Below are positions 8,532 to 16,228 of a DNA stretch of 44,339 nucleotides, piece by piece (position 1 is the stretch's first letter; each line of letters opens with the position of its first letter). Position numbers and translations under genes: made by a program. The stretch is from assembly GCA_016210745.1 (NCBI GenBank), contig JACQTO010000196.1, positions 1 through 44,339 of the forward strand. The letters are read 5' to 3'. The notes beneath the pieces were generated by a model that worked only from the letters and a program-made list of their open reading frames with translations, had not been told where the DNA came from and did no database searches. The DNA is from Betaproteobacteria bacterium (lineage in GTDB: Bacteria > Pseudomonadota > Gammaproteobacteria > Burkholderiales > SG8-39).

Positions 8532-9185
8532 ATGAAAAAATCATGGGTGTGTGCGCCGGCATTGCTGGCGCTGGGGCTGGCCGGTGCGGTCTGGGCGCAG
8601 CAAAAGCCGGATATGACCTTCTTCGTCACCAGCGTGGGTGCGGGCAAGGGCGCGGATCTGGGCGGTATTGCCGGCGCGGACAAGCACTGCCAGACGCTCG
8701 CGGCCGCCGCGGGCGCAGGCCGCCACACTTGGCGCGCCTACCTGAGCGCCACCGCGAGCGGCAATACCCGCGTCGTGAACGCACGCGACCGCATCGGCAA
8801 GGGACCATGGCGCAACGCCAAGGGCGTGGTCATCGCACGCAACGTGGACGAACTGCACGGCGAGAACAAGCTCACCAAGGAGACTGCGCTGAACGAAAAA
8901 GGCGAAGTGGTGAACGGCCGCGGCGACAAACCCAACCGGCACGACATACTGACCGGCTCGGAGCCCGATGGCAGGGCATTCAAGGGGAGCGGGGACACCA
9001 CCTGCGGCAATTGGACCAAGAGCGGCGAGGGTTCGGCGCAAGTCGGCCACCACGACCGGCAGGGCCTGCGTGATGACGCGCCCTCGAAGTCCTGGAACTC
9101 CTCGCATCCATCCCGCGGCTGCAGTCAGGAGAACCTGCGCAGCTCCGGTGGCGACGGACTGTTGTACTGCTTCGCGGCCAAGTAA
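8532..9185 (+). CDS. Secreted lectin-like domain protein
   Basis: 217 residues. MKKSWVCAPALLALGL with cleavage after VWAQ is a clear signal peptide. The mature protein begins with FFVTSVGAGKGADLGGI and ADKHCQTLAAAAG...TWRAYLS, a pattern found in bacterial C-type-lectin/endostatin-like folds that are often annotated simply as lectin. Four cysteines in the mature part (DKHCQT, TTCGNW, GCSQE and LLYCF) could form disulfides. Likely periplasmic or surface-exposed. The fold call is from family resemblance and the ligand is unknown. Confidence 0.65.
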   Translation: MKKSWVCAPALLALGLAGAVWAQQKPDMTFFVTSVGAGKGADLGGIAGADKHCQTLAAAAGAGRHTWRAYLSATASGNTRVVNARDRIGKGPWRNAKGVVIARNVDELHGENKLTKETALNEKGEVVNGRGDKPNRHDILTGSEPDGRAFKGSGDTTCGNWTKSGEGSAQVGHHDRQGLRDDAPSKSWNSSHPSRGCSQENLRSSGGDGLLYCFAAK

Positions 9186-9237
9186 GCGTCTCCAAATCGC
9201 GCCCGCGCAGCACAGCGGGCGCAGCGGCGCTGATCAA

Positions 9238-10398
9238 TCACAGGCGTCCATAGAGCCAGGATTTCTCAGAGAGCAGCTTGCCGAGATGGAACATCGTGCT
9301 CGGCTCCCGTAGCCGGATGGCTGGTGCAGGTTCGGCGTAGAAGTTGCCGCTGCCGTAAGCGGCGCGATCATCGCCGGTTTCCACAAAGCACTCGCCTTCA
9401 CCGGAAAAGTGCCGCTTTTCGCCCTTGCCCGTGATTTCATGGACGATGTTGTGCGCCACCACCTCCGCTTCGTTGTGGGCGAACACGCCGGCCTTGGGCA
9501 GCGGCTTGCCGATGGAGGTGAGCATGATTCCGGTCACGTCGCCGATGGCGTAGACGCCGGGGACACTGGTTTCCAGCGTGCCCCGGTCCACGGCAATCCA
9601 GCCGCTTTCCGCGCACATTCCCGCCTCGCTGACTGCCTTTGGGGCGCGGTGCGCCGGTACGTACGCCAGGAGATCGAATTCTGCATTGGCGCCATTGGCG
9701 AACGAGAGCCTGCGCGCGCCGGGATCGACGCCCGTTACCGCGTGGCCAGGGTGGTAGCCGATGCCTTTTGCTTCCACGATCCGCTGCAAGGCCGCGGACA
9801 CTTCCGGTCCGGCTACGGCCATGGGGCCGGGCTCGGGCGTGTAGAGGTCCACTTGGACGTTCTTGCGCACGCCGCGTCGGCGGCAATGGTATTCGAGCAG
9901 CATCGCCGCCTCGTTGGGGGCCGCCGGACACTTGAAGGGCATGGCCGCGACCAAGACAACGAGGCGGCCTTTGCTCAACTTGGGCAGCGCCAGGCAGAGG
10001 GACTGGGCGCCGGCGAGCGTGTAGAAGTTGTGTCCCGATTGCGCAAGCCCGGGAATAAGATCCGGGGCGAGTTCCGCGCCCAAGGCAACGATCAAATAGT
10101 CGCCGGTTACTTTCATGCCGTTGACTTGGATCGTTCGCGCAGCCGGGTCGATGCGTTCGATCGCGCCGGTGATGAGTTCGATGCCCTGCTTGGCAAATGC
10201 CTGCAACGGACGGGAAATTTGCTTGGGGGTGCGCAGCCCCAGCATCAGCCATAGCAAGGAGGGCGAGAATACGTGATAGGCCTCCCTCTCGACGAGCACG
10301 ACCCGGTGCTCGGGAGCAAGCCGCTGCCGCAGCCGCGTTGCCGCGATGATGCCGCCAACGCCGCCGCCAAGAATCAGAACCGTTTTGCCGGATGCCAT
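9238..10398 (-). CDS. SQR/FCSD-like FAD-dependent oxidoreductase
   Basis: 386 residues. GGGVGG at 11-16 and an acidic strand end (VLVEREA, 34-40) form the FAD-binding Rossmann motif, and GVYAIGDVTG near residue 280 is the second FAD motif. C157 in FKCPAAPNEA matches the conserved cysteine after the second strand of sulfide:quinone oxidoreductases and flavocytochrome c sulfide dehydrogenases. A second cysteine (GECFVETG) lies near residue 335. A full SQR has a redox-active cysteine pair near FAD; I cannot prove that pair here, so an NADH-dehydrogenase-II-like role is also possible. GGAGG eight bases before the ATG supports the start. It would act at the cytoplasmic membrane. Confidence 0.75.
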   Translation of the reverse strand: MASGKTVLILGGGVGGIIAATRLRQRLAPEHRVVLVEREAYHVFSPSLLWLMLGLRTPKQISRPLQAFAKQGIELITGAIERIDPAARTIQVNGMKVTGDYLIVALGAELAPDLIPGLAQSGHNFYTLAGAQSLCLALPKLSKGRLVVLVAAMPFKCPAAPNEAAMLLEYHCRRRGVRKNVQVDLYTPEPGPMAVAGPEVSAALQRIVEAKGIGYHPGHAVTGVDPGARRLSFANGANAEFDLLAYVPAHRAPKAVSEAGMCAESGWIAVDRGTLETSVPGVYAIGDVTGIMLTSIGKPLPKAGVFAHNEAEVVAHNIVHEITGKGEKRHFSGEGECFVETGDDRAAYGSGNFYAEPAPAIRLREPSTMFHLGKLLSEKSWLYGRL

Positions 10399-10466
10399 GG
10401 TTTAGACCTCCAACACTTAAGCCGGACGAGCCGGAACCAGGGAAGCTGGTTTTGCCGTCTATCAAT

Positions 10467-10510
10467 CTCCCCTCTTTGCGCAGTTGCTTGCAACTGCACA
10501 AAGAGGGGAG
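10467..10510. other. Long perfect-arm hairpin
   Basis: Two 21-base arms (10467-10487, 10490-10510, starting CTCCCCTCTTTG) pair with one mismatch around a 2 nt loop. It lies between the alpha/beta hydrolase and the SQR-like gene, both leftward. There is no T-run on either side, so it is not a standard terminator. It may block read-through, act as a processing site, or be a small mobile-repeat relic. Confidence 0.75.
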
Positions 10511-10627
10511 ACGAATCTGGAAACCAAATCTTCGCCAAATTTATCAACAGTACACTTGTAAGAGACCAGTTGGCCCGCCGCACCGAGGCGCTGAGCGCCG
10601 CGAGGCCCGGGCGTGGGAAATTCGCGT

Positions 10628-11545
10628 TTACGACGTGATGTGCAATTCACGCAGGAACGAGAGCATCGCCTGGCGGCATTCCTCCGGCCGCTCGATCTGC
10701 AGCAGGTGGCCGGTGCCCGGAATCGATTCATAGACGTAGCCGTTTTCCTGCGCAAGCGCCTGGTTCGCGACGCCGGTCGGCACATTGCCGGGAAGGTCCG
10801 GATCGGCCCCGATCAGCTTGAACGGGCAGCGGTACTTCGACGCATGCGGCCACAGGTGGATGGTCAGCGCGGCGAGATAGATGCTCGCTTCCAACTCCCG
10901 CTGGCAGGTCAGCACCCAGTTGCCGCTGGATTCGTCCCTGCGCACCACGGCGCGCCCCATGTCCTCGACGGCTTGCGGAACCCAGCGGCTGCTGCCGCGG
11001 CTTTCGCGATAGTTCTTGACCATCTCGTCTGCTGACGTGAAGGTGTCGGGACGCTTGCAGGCCCAGTCCACCAGTTTCAGCTCGAAGCCGCGCATCGCTT
11101 CGTACAGCCGATGCGTGCGCGGGGGAACGTTGGGCGGATCGAACAGGAGCAAGGCATCCCAGATGCCCGCCATTTCCGTCGCATGCTTCATCGCCGAGCG
11201 TGCCGCGAACGAGTGAAATACCCCGACCAGCTTCTGGCCCGGCGAAAGCCGGGACTTGATCGCCGCCTGCAGCGAACCGACGTCGCGCGCCAGTTGCAGG
11301 TAATCGTGGCCGTCGGCGCCGGTGGGCCGATTGCGGCCGTGGTTACGCATATCGAACAGTGCCAGTTCGAAGCGCTCGAGCAGCGGTTCCCAGAAGCAGC
11401 GATAGCCGTCGATGGCAAATCCGTTGCCGTGGGTGATCGCCAAACAGGGTCCTTTGCCGATGTTGAAGCGGCGAACGAGGATTTCGACGCCATCGGTCAT
11501 CTTGGCGACGAAGGATTCGGCTGGGGCGGGCGTTGCTGCGGTCAT
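10628..11545 (-). CDS. Alpha/beta hydrolase
   Basis: 305 residues from the ATG at 11545 (CAGGAAAC upstream); an in-frame start at 11623 would add 26 residues with no family match. ITHGNGF after the third strand supplies the oxyanion region, and GTGHLLQIERP near the C-terminus carries the catalytic histidine. The usual GHSxG nucleophile elbow reads GVFHSFAARS, so the serine is kept but both flanking glycines are altered. It may still be an esterase or hydrolase, or may have drifted in activity. Substrate unknown. Confidence 0.75.
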   Translation of the reverse strand: MTAATPAPAESFVAKMTDGVEILVRRFNIGKGPCLAITHGNGFAIDGYRCFWEPLLERFELALFDMRNHGRNRPTGADGHDYLQLARDVGSLQAAIKSRLSPGQKLVGVFHSFAARSAMKHATEMAGIWDALLLFDPPNVPPRTHRLYEAMRGFELKLVDWACKRPDTFTSADEMVKNYRESRGSSRWVPQAVEDMGRAVVRRDESSGNWVLTCQRELEASIYLAALTIHLWPHASKYRCPFKLIGADPDLPGNVPTGVANQALAQENGYVYESIPGTGHLLQIERPEECRQAMLSFLRELHITS

Positions 11546-11766
11546 GAAGTCTGTTTCCTGTTCGTTGGTTCGGCGGCGTAAAAAACCATTAATCCAATAC
11601 TCTGGTGTGGCCCCGGCTCGCAATGTTGGTGTTTCGCAATCAGTTGCACTGCCAAAGCGACCCGTATCCGATCGCTACTGAATTCTAGACTCGAATTTTA
11701 GTATACGGAGGAGGGGGCTGCTCGCTTCATGGCGGCGACCGTTTTGTGCAAGGGACGCAGGCGATG

Positions 11767-13362
11767 CTATTTTGCCGATCGGCGAGTTTTTTCCCAGGCG
11801 GCATGGTAGTCGGCGAGCAGCTCGCTGATTCCCCGCCCTATGCCCACATAGGACTCCTCGGACAAGTTCGCCAGCGACACCCGCACCGACATCTGCGGCG
11901 CGTCGAAGCCGCCACCATCGAGCAGTACGATCCCCTTTTCTTCCGCAAGCCGCACCACGAAGTCTATCGGCTCGAAGCTTGTTCGAAGCCACGCGGCGAA
12001 CGCTTCGCCGTAGCGCGAGCGAGCCAGGTCCGGAATGTCGATCGTCGCGTAGTAGAACGTGCAGCGCGCGTCAGCCGGCAGCGGCACGCCCGCGCTGGCA
12101 TAGAGCGTTTCGAAGCGCCTGCGTACGATGGCACGCGCGGCATGCGTGAAGCTGCGCGCCGCGTCGGTCAGGCCCTGCAGCGCGAAGAGCGCCATTTGCG
12201 CCTGCTGCGGCGTGGATAGCCCTGCGGTATGGTTGAATCCGATGCGCCGGCTGTCGGCAACCAGGCGATCGATGAATTTCAAGCGACACGGATCGACCGC
12301 GATGGAATGGTAGCGTTTGCGAAAGCCTTCCTGGGATTGCGCCGGCAGGGCGCAGATGCGCTCGTCGAGCACGTTGTCCTGATGCAGCGCGATCACGCCC
12401 AGGCGCCAGCCGGTTGCGCCCCAGAACTTGGAGCACGAATAGATCAGCACCGTGTTGCGGGGAATGACGGCAGCGAGCGAGACGAAGTCGGGAGAAAACG
12501 TCGCATACACATCGTCGCTGATCACCACCAGATCGCGTCGAGATTCGTTGACGATGGCGGCCATTGCATCGAGGGTCTGGCGGTCGAGGCTCACGGCGGT
12601 CGGGTTCGAGGGATTCACCAGCAGGAACGCCTTGATCCGCGGGTCGAGCAGCTTGGCCAGCTCAGTCGCCGGATAATGCCAACCGCGCGCCTCGTCCTGC
12701 TTGATCTCGACTTCCACCAGCTCGTAATCGTTGAGCGCGGGGAGCTCCAGATAAGGCGTGAATATCGGCGTGCCGAGGGCGATCCTGTCGCCCTTGGCGA
12801 GAAGGCCCGCCTCGAACAAGCTGTCGAACAGGTAGGCCACCCCGGCCGACGCCCCTTCGACGGCGAACAGATCGAACCTGTCGTCCTCGGCCGTACCCAA
12901 CAGCTCCTGGACCAGAAATGCCTTCATGATCCGCTCGCAAAGCGGCAGCATGCGCGGCGGCGTGGGGTAGTGATCGCCGAGCACCGCCCCGGCAAGCTCC
13001 TGCAGCAGGTCCTCGCGGCCGATGCAGAGCCGACGCTCGGCAAAGGCGAGGCAGCGATTCAGGAGGCCAACCCCGCCGACGCCGGCATGGCGCCGTGCGA
13101 ACTCCTCGAAGCGCGGCGCAAGTCCGGCGGGCAGGCGGGCCGCGCCGAAACCGGGCGCCGGCGCCGTTCTTTCCGATTCCCCCAGGGCGAAGAGTCCGAG
13201 CTGCAAAAAGGCATGCCGTGGTTCGAGCGCGATCCAGTTCGGATTGCCGCGCGCGGCGTTCAGCATCATGCGTTCGCTGCGGTCGGTGGCGAGCTCGATC
13301 AGCTTGTTCTTCAGCTCGAAAGGACTCAGTTTTTCGTAGTCCCGCTCTCTATCCCGATCCAT
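11767..13362 (-). CDS. aspD: Aspartate 4-decarboxylase (aminotransferase fold)
   Basis: 531 residues, the size of the bifunctional aspartate aminotransferase/L-aspartate beta-decarboxylase family, which turns aspartate into alanine and CO2. The start LSPFELKNKLIELA and the N-terminal extension of about 100 residues before the aminotransferase fold are typical of it. NPSNPTAVS (250-258) and SCSKFWGATGWRLG with PLP lysine K312 are visible. GAGG before the ATG supports the start. Together with an aspartate/alanine antiporter this enzyme makes proton-motive force and consumes acid; no antiporter gene is visible here. An FNR-type box with a well-placed -10 lies 59 bp upstream, so oxygen-limited expression is likely. 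Confidence 0.85.
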   Translation of the reverse strand: MDRDRERDYEKLSPFELKNKLIELATDRSERMMLNAARGNPNWIALEPRHAFLQLGLFALGESERTAPAPGFGAARLPAGLAPRFEEFARRHAGVGGVGLLNRCLAFAERRLCIGREDLLQELAGAVLGDHYPTPPRMLPLCERIMKAFLVQELLGTAEDDRFDLFAVEGASAGVAYLFDSLFEAGLLAKGDRIALGTPIFTPYLELPALNDYELVEVEIKQDEARGWHYPATELAKLLDPRIKAFLLVNPSNPTAVSLDRQTLDAMAAIVNESRRDLVVISDDVYATFSPDFVSLAAVIPRNTVLIYSCSKFWGATGWRLGVIALHQDNVLDERICALPAQSQEGFRKRYHSIAVDPCRLKFIDRLVADSRRIGFNHTAGLSTPQQAQMALFALQGLTDAARSFTHAARAIVRRRFETLYASAGVPLPADARCTFYYATIDIPDLARSRYGEAFAAWLRTSFEPIDFVVRLAEEKGIVLLDGGGFDAPQMSVRVSLANLSEESYVGIGRGISELLADYHAAWEKTRRSAK

Positions 13363-13392
13363 TTCCGATCCTCACGCCTGTCGGCATCTACT

Positions 13393-13434
13393 ATGCTACG
13401 AGTCGGGGCGGCGCGAGCCCTTGAGCCACGTCAA
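13393..13434 (-). promoter_or_regulatory. FNR-type promoter of aspD
   Basis: TTGAGCCACGTCAA (13421-13434) fits TTGA-N6-TCAA. Reading leftward, 22 bp separate it from TAGCAT (13393-13398 on the minus strand), the spacing of class II FNR promoters. The same TAGCATAGT sequence appears at the hsp20 promoter. Predicted start of transcription is near 13386. Confidence 0.65.
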
Positions 13435-13479
13435 GCGCCGTAGTACCCCCGCTGCGCGTGGAATGCTCACTATCCCTTA

Positions 13480-13493
13480 TTGACCCCGGTCAA
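13480..13493 (+). promoter_or_regulatory. FNR-like box upstream of CBS gene
   Basis: TTGACCCCGGTCAA is a perfect palindrome of the FNR/ANR/DNR type with C/G at the fifth and tenth positions. The expected -10 position (13516-13521, GAAACT) is a poor hexamer, so activation is less sure than at aspD. It may also bind a related CRP/FNR regulator. Confidence 0.5.
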
Positions 13494-13587
13494 GCTGTCT
13501 CTGCACGATATGCAGGAAACTAATTTGAGGCGCCGTCTCGGCGCATCGAGCCGGCGGTCCGATCAACCGCAACCTGGAGAGACCAAA

Positions 13588-14037
13588 ATGCCTTTGGGTG
13601 AAATCTGCAATCGCACTGTAGTCGTAGCGACGCGCGGCACCCGGCTCGACGAGGCGGCTCGGCTGATGCGCGAGCATCACGTCGGCAGTCTGGTCGTGGT
13701 CGACGAAACTGCGCTCGGACGCAAGCCGGTCGGGATCATCACCGACCGCGACATCGTCATCGAGGTGGCGGCAATGGGTGTGCCGCTGGCGACGGTCACG
13801 GTCGAGGAAGCGATGGCGCCGGATCTGATTATCGGTCGTGAAACGGATCCGGTCTGGGATACGGTGGCGCGCATGCGCGAAAAGGGCGTACGTCGGCTGC
13901 CTGTCGTCAACGGCGACGGCGTGTTGCAAGGCATCGTCACCATGGACGACCTGCTGGAACTCCTCACCGAACATTTCGACGGGCTGGTGAAGACCGTGGT
14001 CCGCGAGCAGACGAAGGAAGCGCGCAGCCGCAAATAG
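13588..14037 (+). CDS. CBS-domain pair protein
   Basis: 149 residues from the ATG at 13588, preceded by GGAGAG six bases away; starting at 13480 would place the FNR-like box inside the coding region. Two CBS motifs fill the protein: HHVGSLVVVDE...PVGIITDRDI (about 30-60) and KGVRRLPVVNGDGVLQGIVTMDD (about 105-130). Such stand-alone CBS pairs bind adenine nucleotides and sense cell energy state. It starts a rightward run with polX. Confidence 0.85.
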   Translation: MPLGEICNRTVVVATRGTRLDEAARLMREHHVGSLVVVDETALGRKPVGIITDRDIVIEVAAMGVPLATVTVEEAMAPDLIIGRETDPVWDTVARMREKGVRRLPVVNGDGVLQGIVTMDDLLELLTEHFDGLVKTVVREQTKEARSRK

Positions 14038-14078
14038 GCGCAGACGGCTGGGCGCACGCATCCGATCGGGGGCCTCGC

Positions 14079-15857
14079 ATGCCGGTTCACAACGCCGACA
14101 TCGCCAGGGTGTTCGAGGAAATCGCTGATCTCCTCGATATCGAGGAGGCGAATCCGTTTCGCGTGCGCGCGTATCGCAACGCTGCCCGCACGCTGGGCGA
14201 ATTGCGCCTCGATGTCACGGCGACGCTCAGGGAGCGCGGAGAGTTGCCGAAATTGCCGGGTATCGGCGAGGACCTCGGCAACAAGATCCGCGAAATCGTC
14301 GAGACGGGAACCTGCGGCTTGCTCGATCGCCTGCGCAAGCAAATTCCACCGGCGATCACCGAGCTTCTTCACATTCCGGGACTCGGGCCCAAGCGCGTCA
14401 AGACCCTTTACCACGACCTCGGCGTGCACACGCTCGATCAGCTCCACAAGGCTGCGCGAGAGGGCCGGATTCGCTCGCTCGCCGGATTCGGCGAGAAAAC
14501 GGAGCTCGGTATCCTGCAGTCGGTCGAGACGCACCTGGCGCGCGAGCGCCGCTTCAAGTTGGCCCTGGCCGCCCAGTACGCGCAATCGCTGGCCGAATAT
14601 CTCGGCGCGGCCAAGGGCGTGGGCCATGCGGTGATCGCCGGCAGCTTTCGCCGCATGCGTGAGACCGTCGGCGACATCGACATCCTCGTGACTGCGGCGG
14701 CCGGCAGTCCGGTGATGGAGCGCTTCGCCTCCTATGGCGAGGTGAAGGAGGTGCTCTCGGCTGGGCCGACGCGCTCCAGCGCGATGCTCGCTTGCGGCAT
14801 TCAGGTCGATGTGCGCGTAGTGCCGGAGGAAAGCTTCGGCGCGGCGCTCCATTACTTCACCGGCTCCAAGGCGCACAACATCGCGATGCGGCGGATCGCC
14901 CAGGAGCGGGGGCTGAAGCTCAACGAGTACGGCGTCTTTCGCGGGGCAAAGCGCATTGCGGGCGGGACCGAGGAATCGGTTTTCAAGACGCTCGGACTGC
15001 CGTTCATTCCGCCTGAGCTGCGCGAGGATGCGGGCGAGATCGAGGCGGCGCGCCGCGGCAAGCTGCCACAACTCCTCGAACTGACCGACCTAAGGGGCGA
15101 CCTGCACGCGCATACGCGGGCGACCGATGGCCGCCACAGCTTGCGTGAAATGGCGCTTGCGGCAAGAGCGCGTGAACTCGAGTACCTGGCCATCACAGAA
15201 CACTCGCGCCGCGAAACCATGGCGCGCGGTCTGGATCCGCGGCGCTTGGCAAAGCAAATCGATGAGATAGAGCGGCTGAATCGCGAGCTCGACGGCATCA
15301 CGCTGCTCAAGGGTATCGAGGTGGACATCCTCGAAGACGGCAGTCTCGACCTGCCTGATTCGATCCTGGCGCAGCTCGATCTCGTGATCGGCGCAGTGCA
15401 CAGCAATTTCAAGCTGACGCGCCAGCGCCAGACCGAGCGAATCCTCAAGGCGCTCGATCGACCCTATTTCACCGTGCTCGCGCACCCCAGCGGCCGGCTT
15501 ATCGACCAGCGCGATCCCTACGACGTGGACATGCTGGGCGTCATCCGCAAGGCGCGCGATCGCGGCGTGTTTCTCGAACTGAATGCCCATCCCGAGCGGC
15601 TCGACCTGACCGACGCGCATTGCCGCATGGCAAAGGACGAGGGCGTGCTGGTCTCGGTGAATTCCGATGCGCACTCGGTGCTCGAGTTCGACAACCTTCG
15701 ATTCGGCGTCGGTCAGGCGCGCCGCGGCTGGCTGGAAAAGGGCGACGTGCTCAACTCGCGCGCGCTTGCCGAACTCAGACCCCTGCTCGATGCGACCATG
15801 GGGCGCTCGTCCGGGGCGTCGAAGCGGGCGGCGAAAGCGCCGCGCGGCCGCGCATAG
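14079..15857 (+). CDS. polX: DNA polymerase X family protein (PolX) with PHP domain
   Basis: 592 residues, normal for bacterial PolX. The first 100 residues form the helix-hairpin-helix DNA-binding part (LPGIGEDLGNKI, IPGLGPKRVKTL). The polymerase core follows, with GSFRRMRETVGDIDILV near 190-207 carrying the metal-binding D-x-D and VDVRVV near 243. From about 340 comes a PHP domain (DLHAHTRATDG, AITEHS, HPSGR, NSDAHS) that gives 3'-5' exonuclease activity. It acts in base-excision and gap repair. It follows the CBS gene by 41 bp on the same strand. Confidence 0.9.
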   Translation: MPVHNADIARVFEEIADLLDIEEANPFRVRAYRNAARTLGELRLDVTATLRERGELPKLPGIGEDLGNKIREIVETGTCGLLDRLRKQIPPAITELLHIPGLGPKRVKTLYHDLGVHTLDQLHKAAREGRIRSLAGFGEKTELGILQSVETHLARERRFKLALAAQYAQSLAEYLGAAKGVGHAVIAGSFRRMRETVGDIDILVTAAAGSPVMERFASYGEVKEVLSAGPTRSSAMLACGIQVDVRVVPEESFGAALHYFTGSKAHNIAMRRIAQERGLKLNEYGVFRGAKRIAGGTEESVFKTLGLPFIPPELREDAGEIEAARRGKLPQLLELTDLRGDLHAHTRATDGRHSLREMALAARARELEYLAITEHSRRETMARGLDPRRLAKQIDEIERLNRELDGITLLKGIEVDILEDGSLDLPDSILAQLDLVIGAVHSNFKLTRQRQTERILKALDRPYFTVLAHPSGRLIDQRDPYDVDMLGVIRKARDRGVFLELNAHPERLDLTDAHCRMAKDEGVLVSVNSDAHSVLEFDNLRFGVGQARRGWLEKGDVLNSRALAELRPLLDATMGRSSGASKRAAKAPRGRA

Positions 15858-15869
15858 CGGTCAAGCGTT

Positions 15870-16043
15870 TCACAGCTCCTGGCGGGCGGCCCACTCTTTT
15901 GCCTTCGCGATGGCGATTCGGATCGCTAGGCCTTCTTCATAGCCTTCCTCGAGCAACGCATTGGCGATTTCGATCGCCTTGGCGCGAACGCTCGGAGGCA
16001 GGTTCTTCATCGACGCGGGATAGCGATGTTGGTCCCAGGGCAT
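15870..16043 (-). CDS. Small conserved protein (57 aa)
   Basis: 57 residues from the ATG at 16043, beginning MPWDQHRYPASMKNLPP. The rest is a helical, acidic and alanine-rich segment (ALLEEGYEEGLAIRIAIAKAKEW). This pattern recurs in small proteins of many proteobacteria, but I know no function. A longer frame upstream to 16304 has no sensible content and overlaps the next gene's promoter. It sits convergently against polX. Confidence 0.55.
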   Translation of the reverse strand: MPWDQHRYPASMKNLPPSVRAKAIEIANALLEEGYEEGLAIRIAIAKAKEWAARQEL

Positions 16044-16131
16044 GGTGTTTGCCGAATGTGGCGTAGCGCTCCTACCGTCGCCGACGCGGAGCGCTGTGCC
16101 AAAAGGATCCCGCTTTGCCGACCCTCTGCGT

Positions 16132-16172
16132 CTGATCCAAGTCAAGCCCGCTCGCGGCGCAGGGCGTAATCT
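16132..16172 (+). promoter_or_regulatory. FNR-type promoter of acyl-CoA synthetase
   Basis: CTGATCCAAGTCAA (16132-16145) matches TTGAT-N4-(A/G)TCAA with one mismatch. TAATCT at 16167-16172 follows after 21 bp, the class II spacing. Predicted start of transcription near 16179, about 50 bp before the ATG. Confidence 0.55.
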
Positions 16173-16228
16173 TGTGTCAGGCACCGATAGCCGATTGCGC
16201 CAGTTGAAAGTTTCGAAAGGGGAGCGTG

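Noticed and set aside
12229-13443. 404-residue rightward frame
   Set aside because: Lies entirely opposite aspD; its composition is that of a shadow frame in GC-rich DNA.
13677-15071. 464-residue leftward frame
   Set aside because: Opposite the CBS and polX genes, both clearly recognised.
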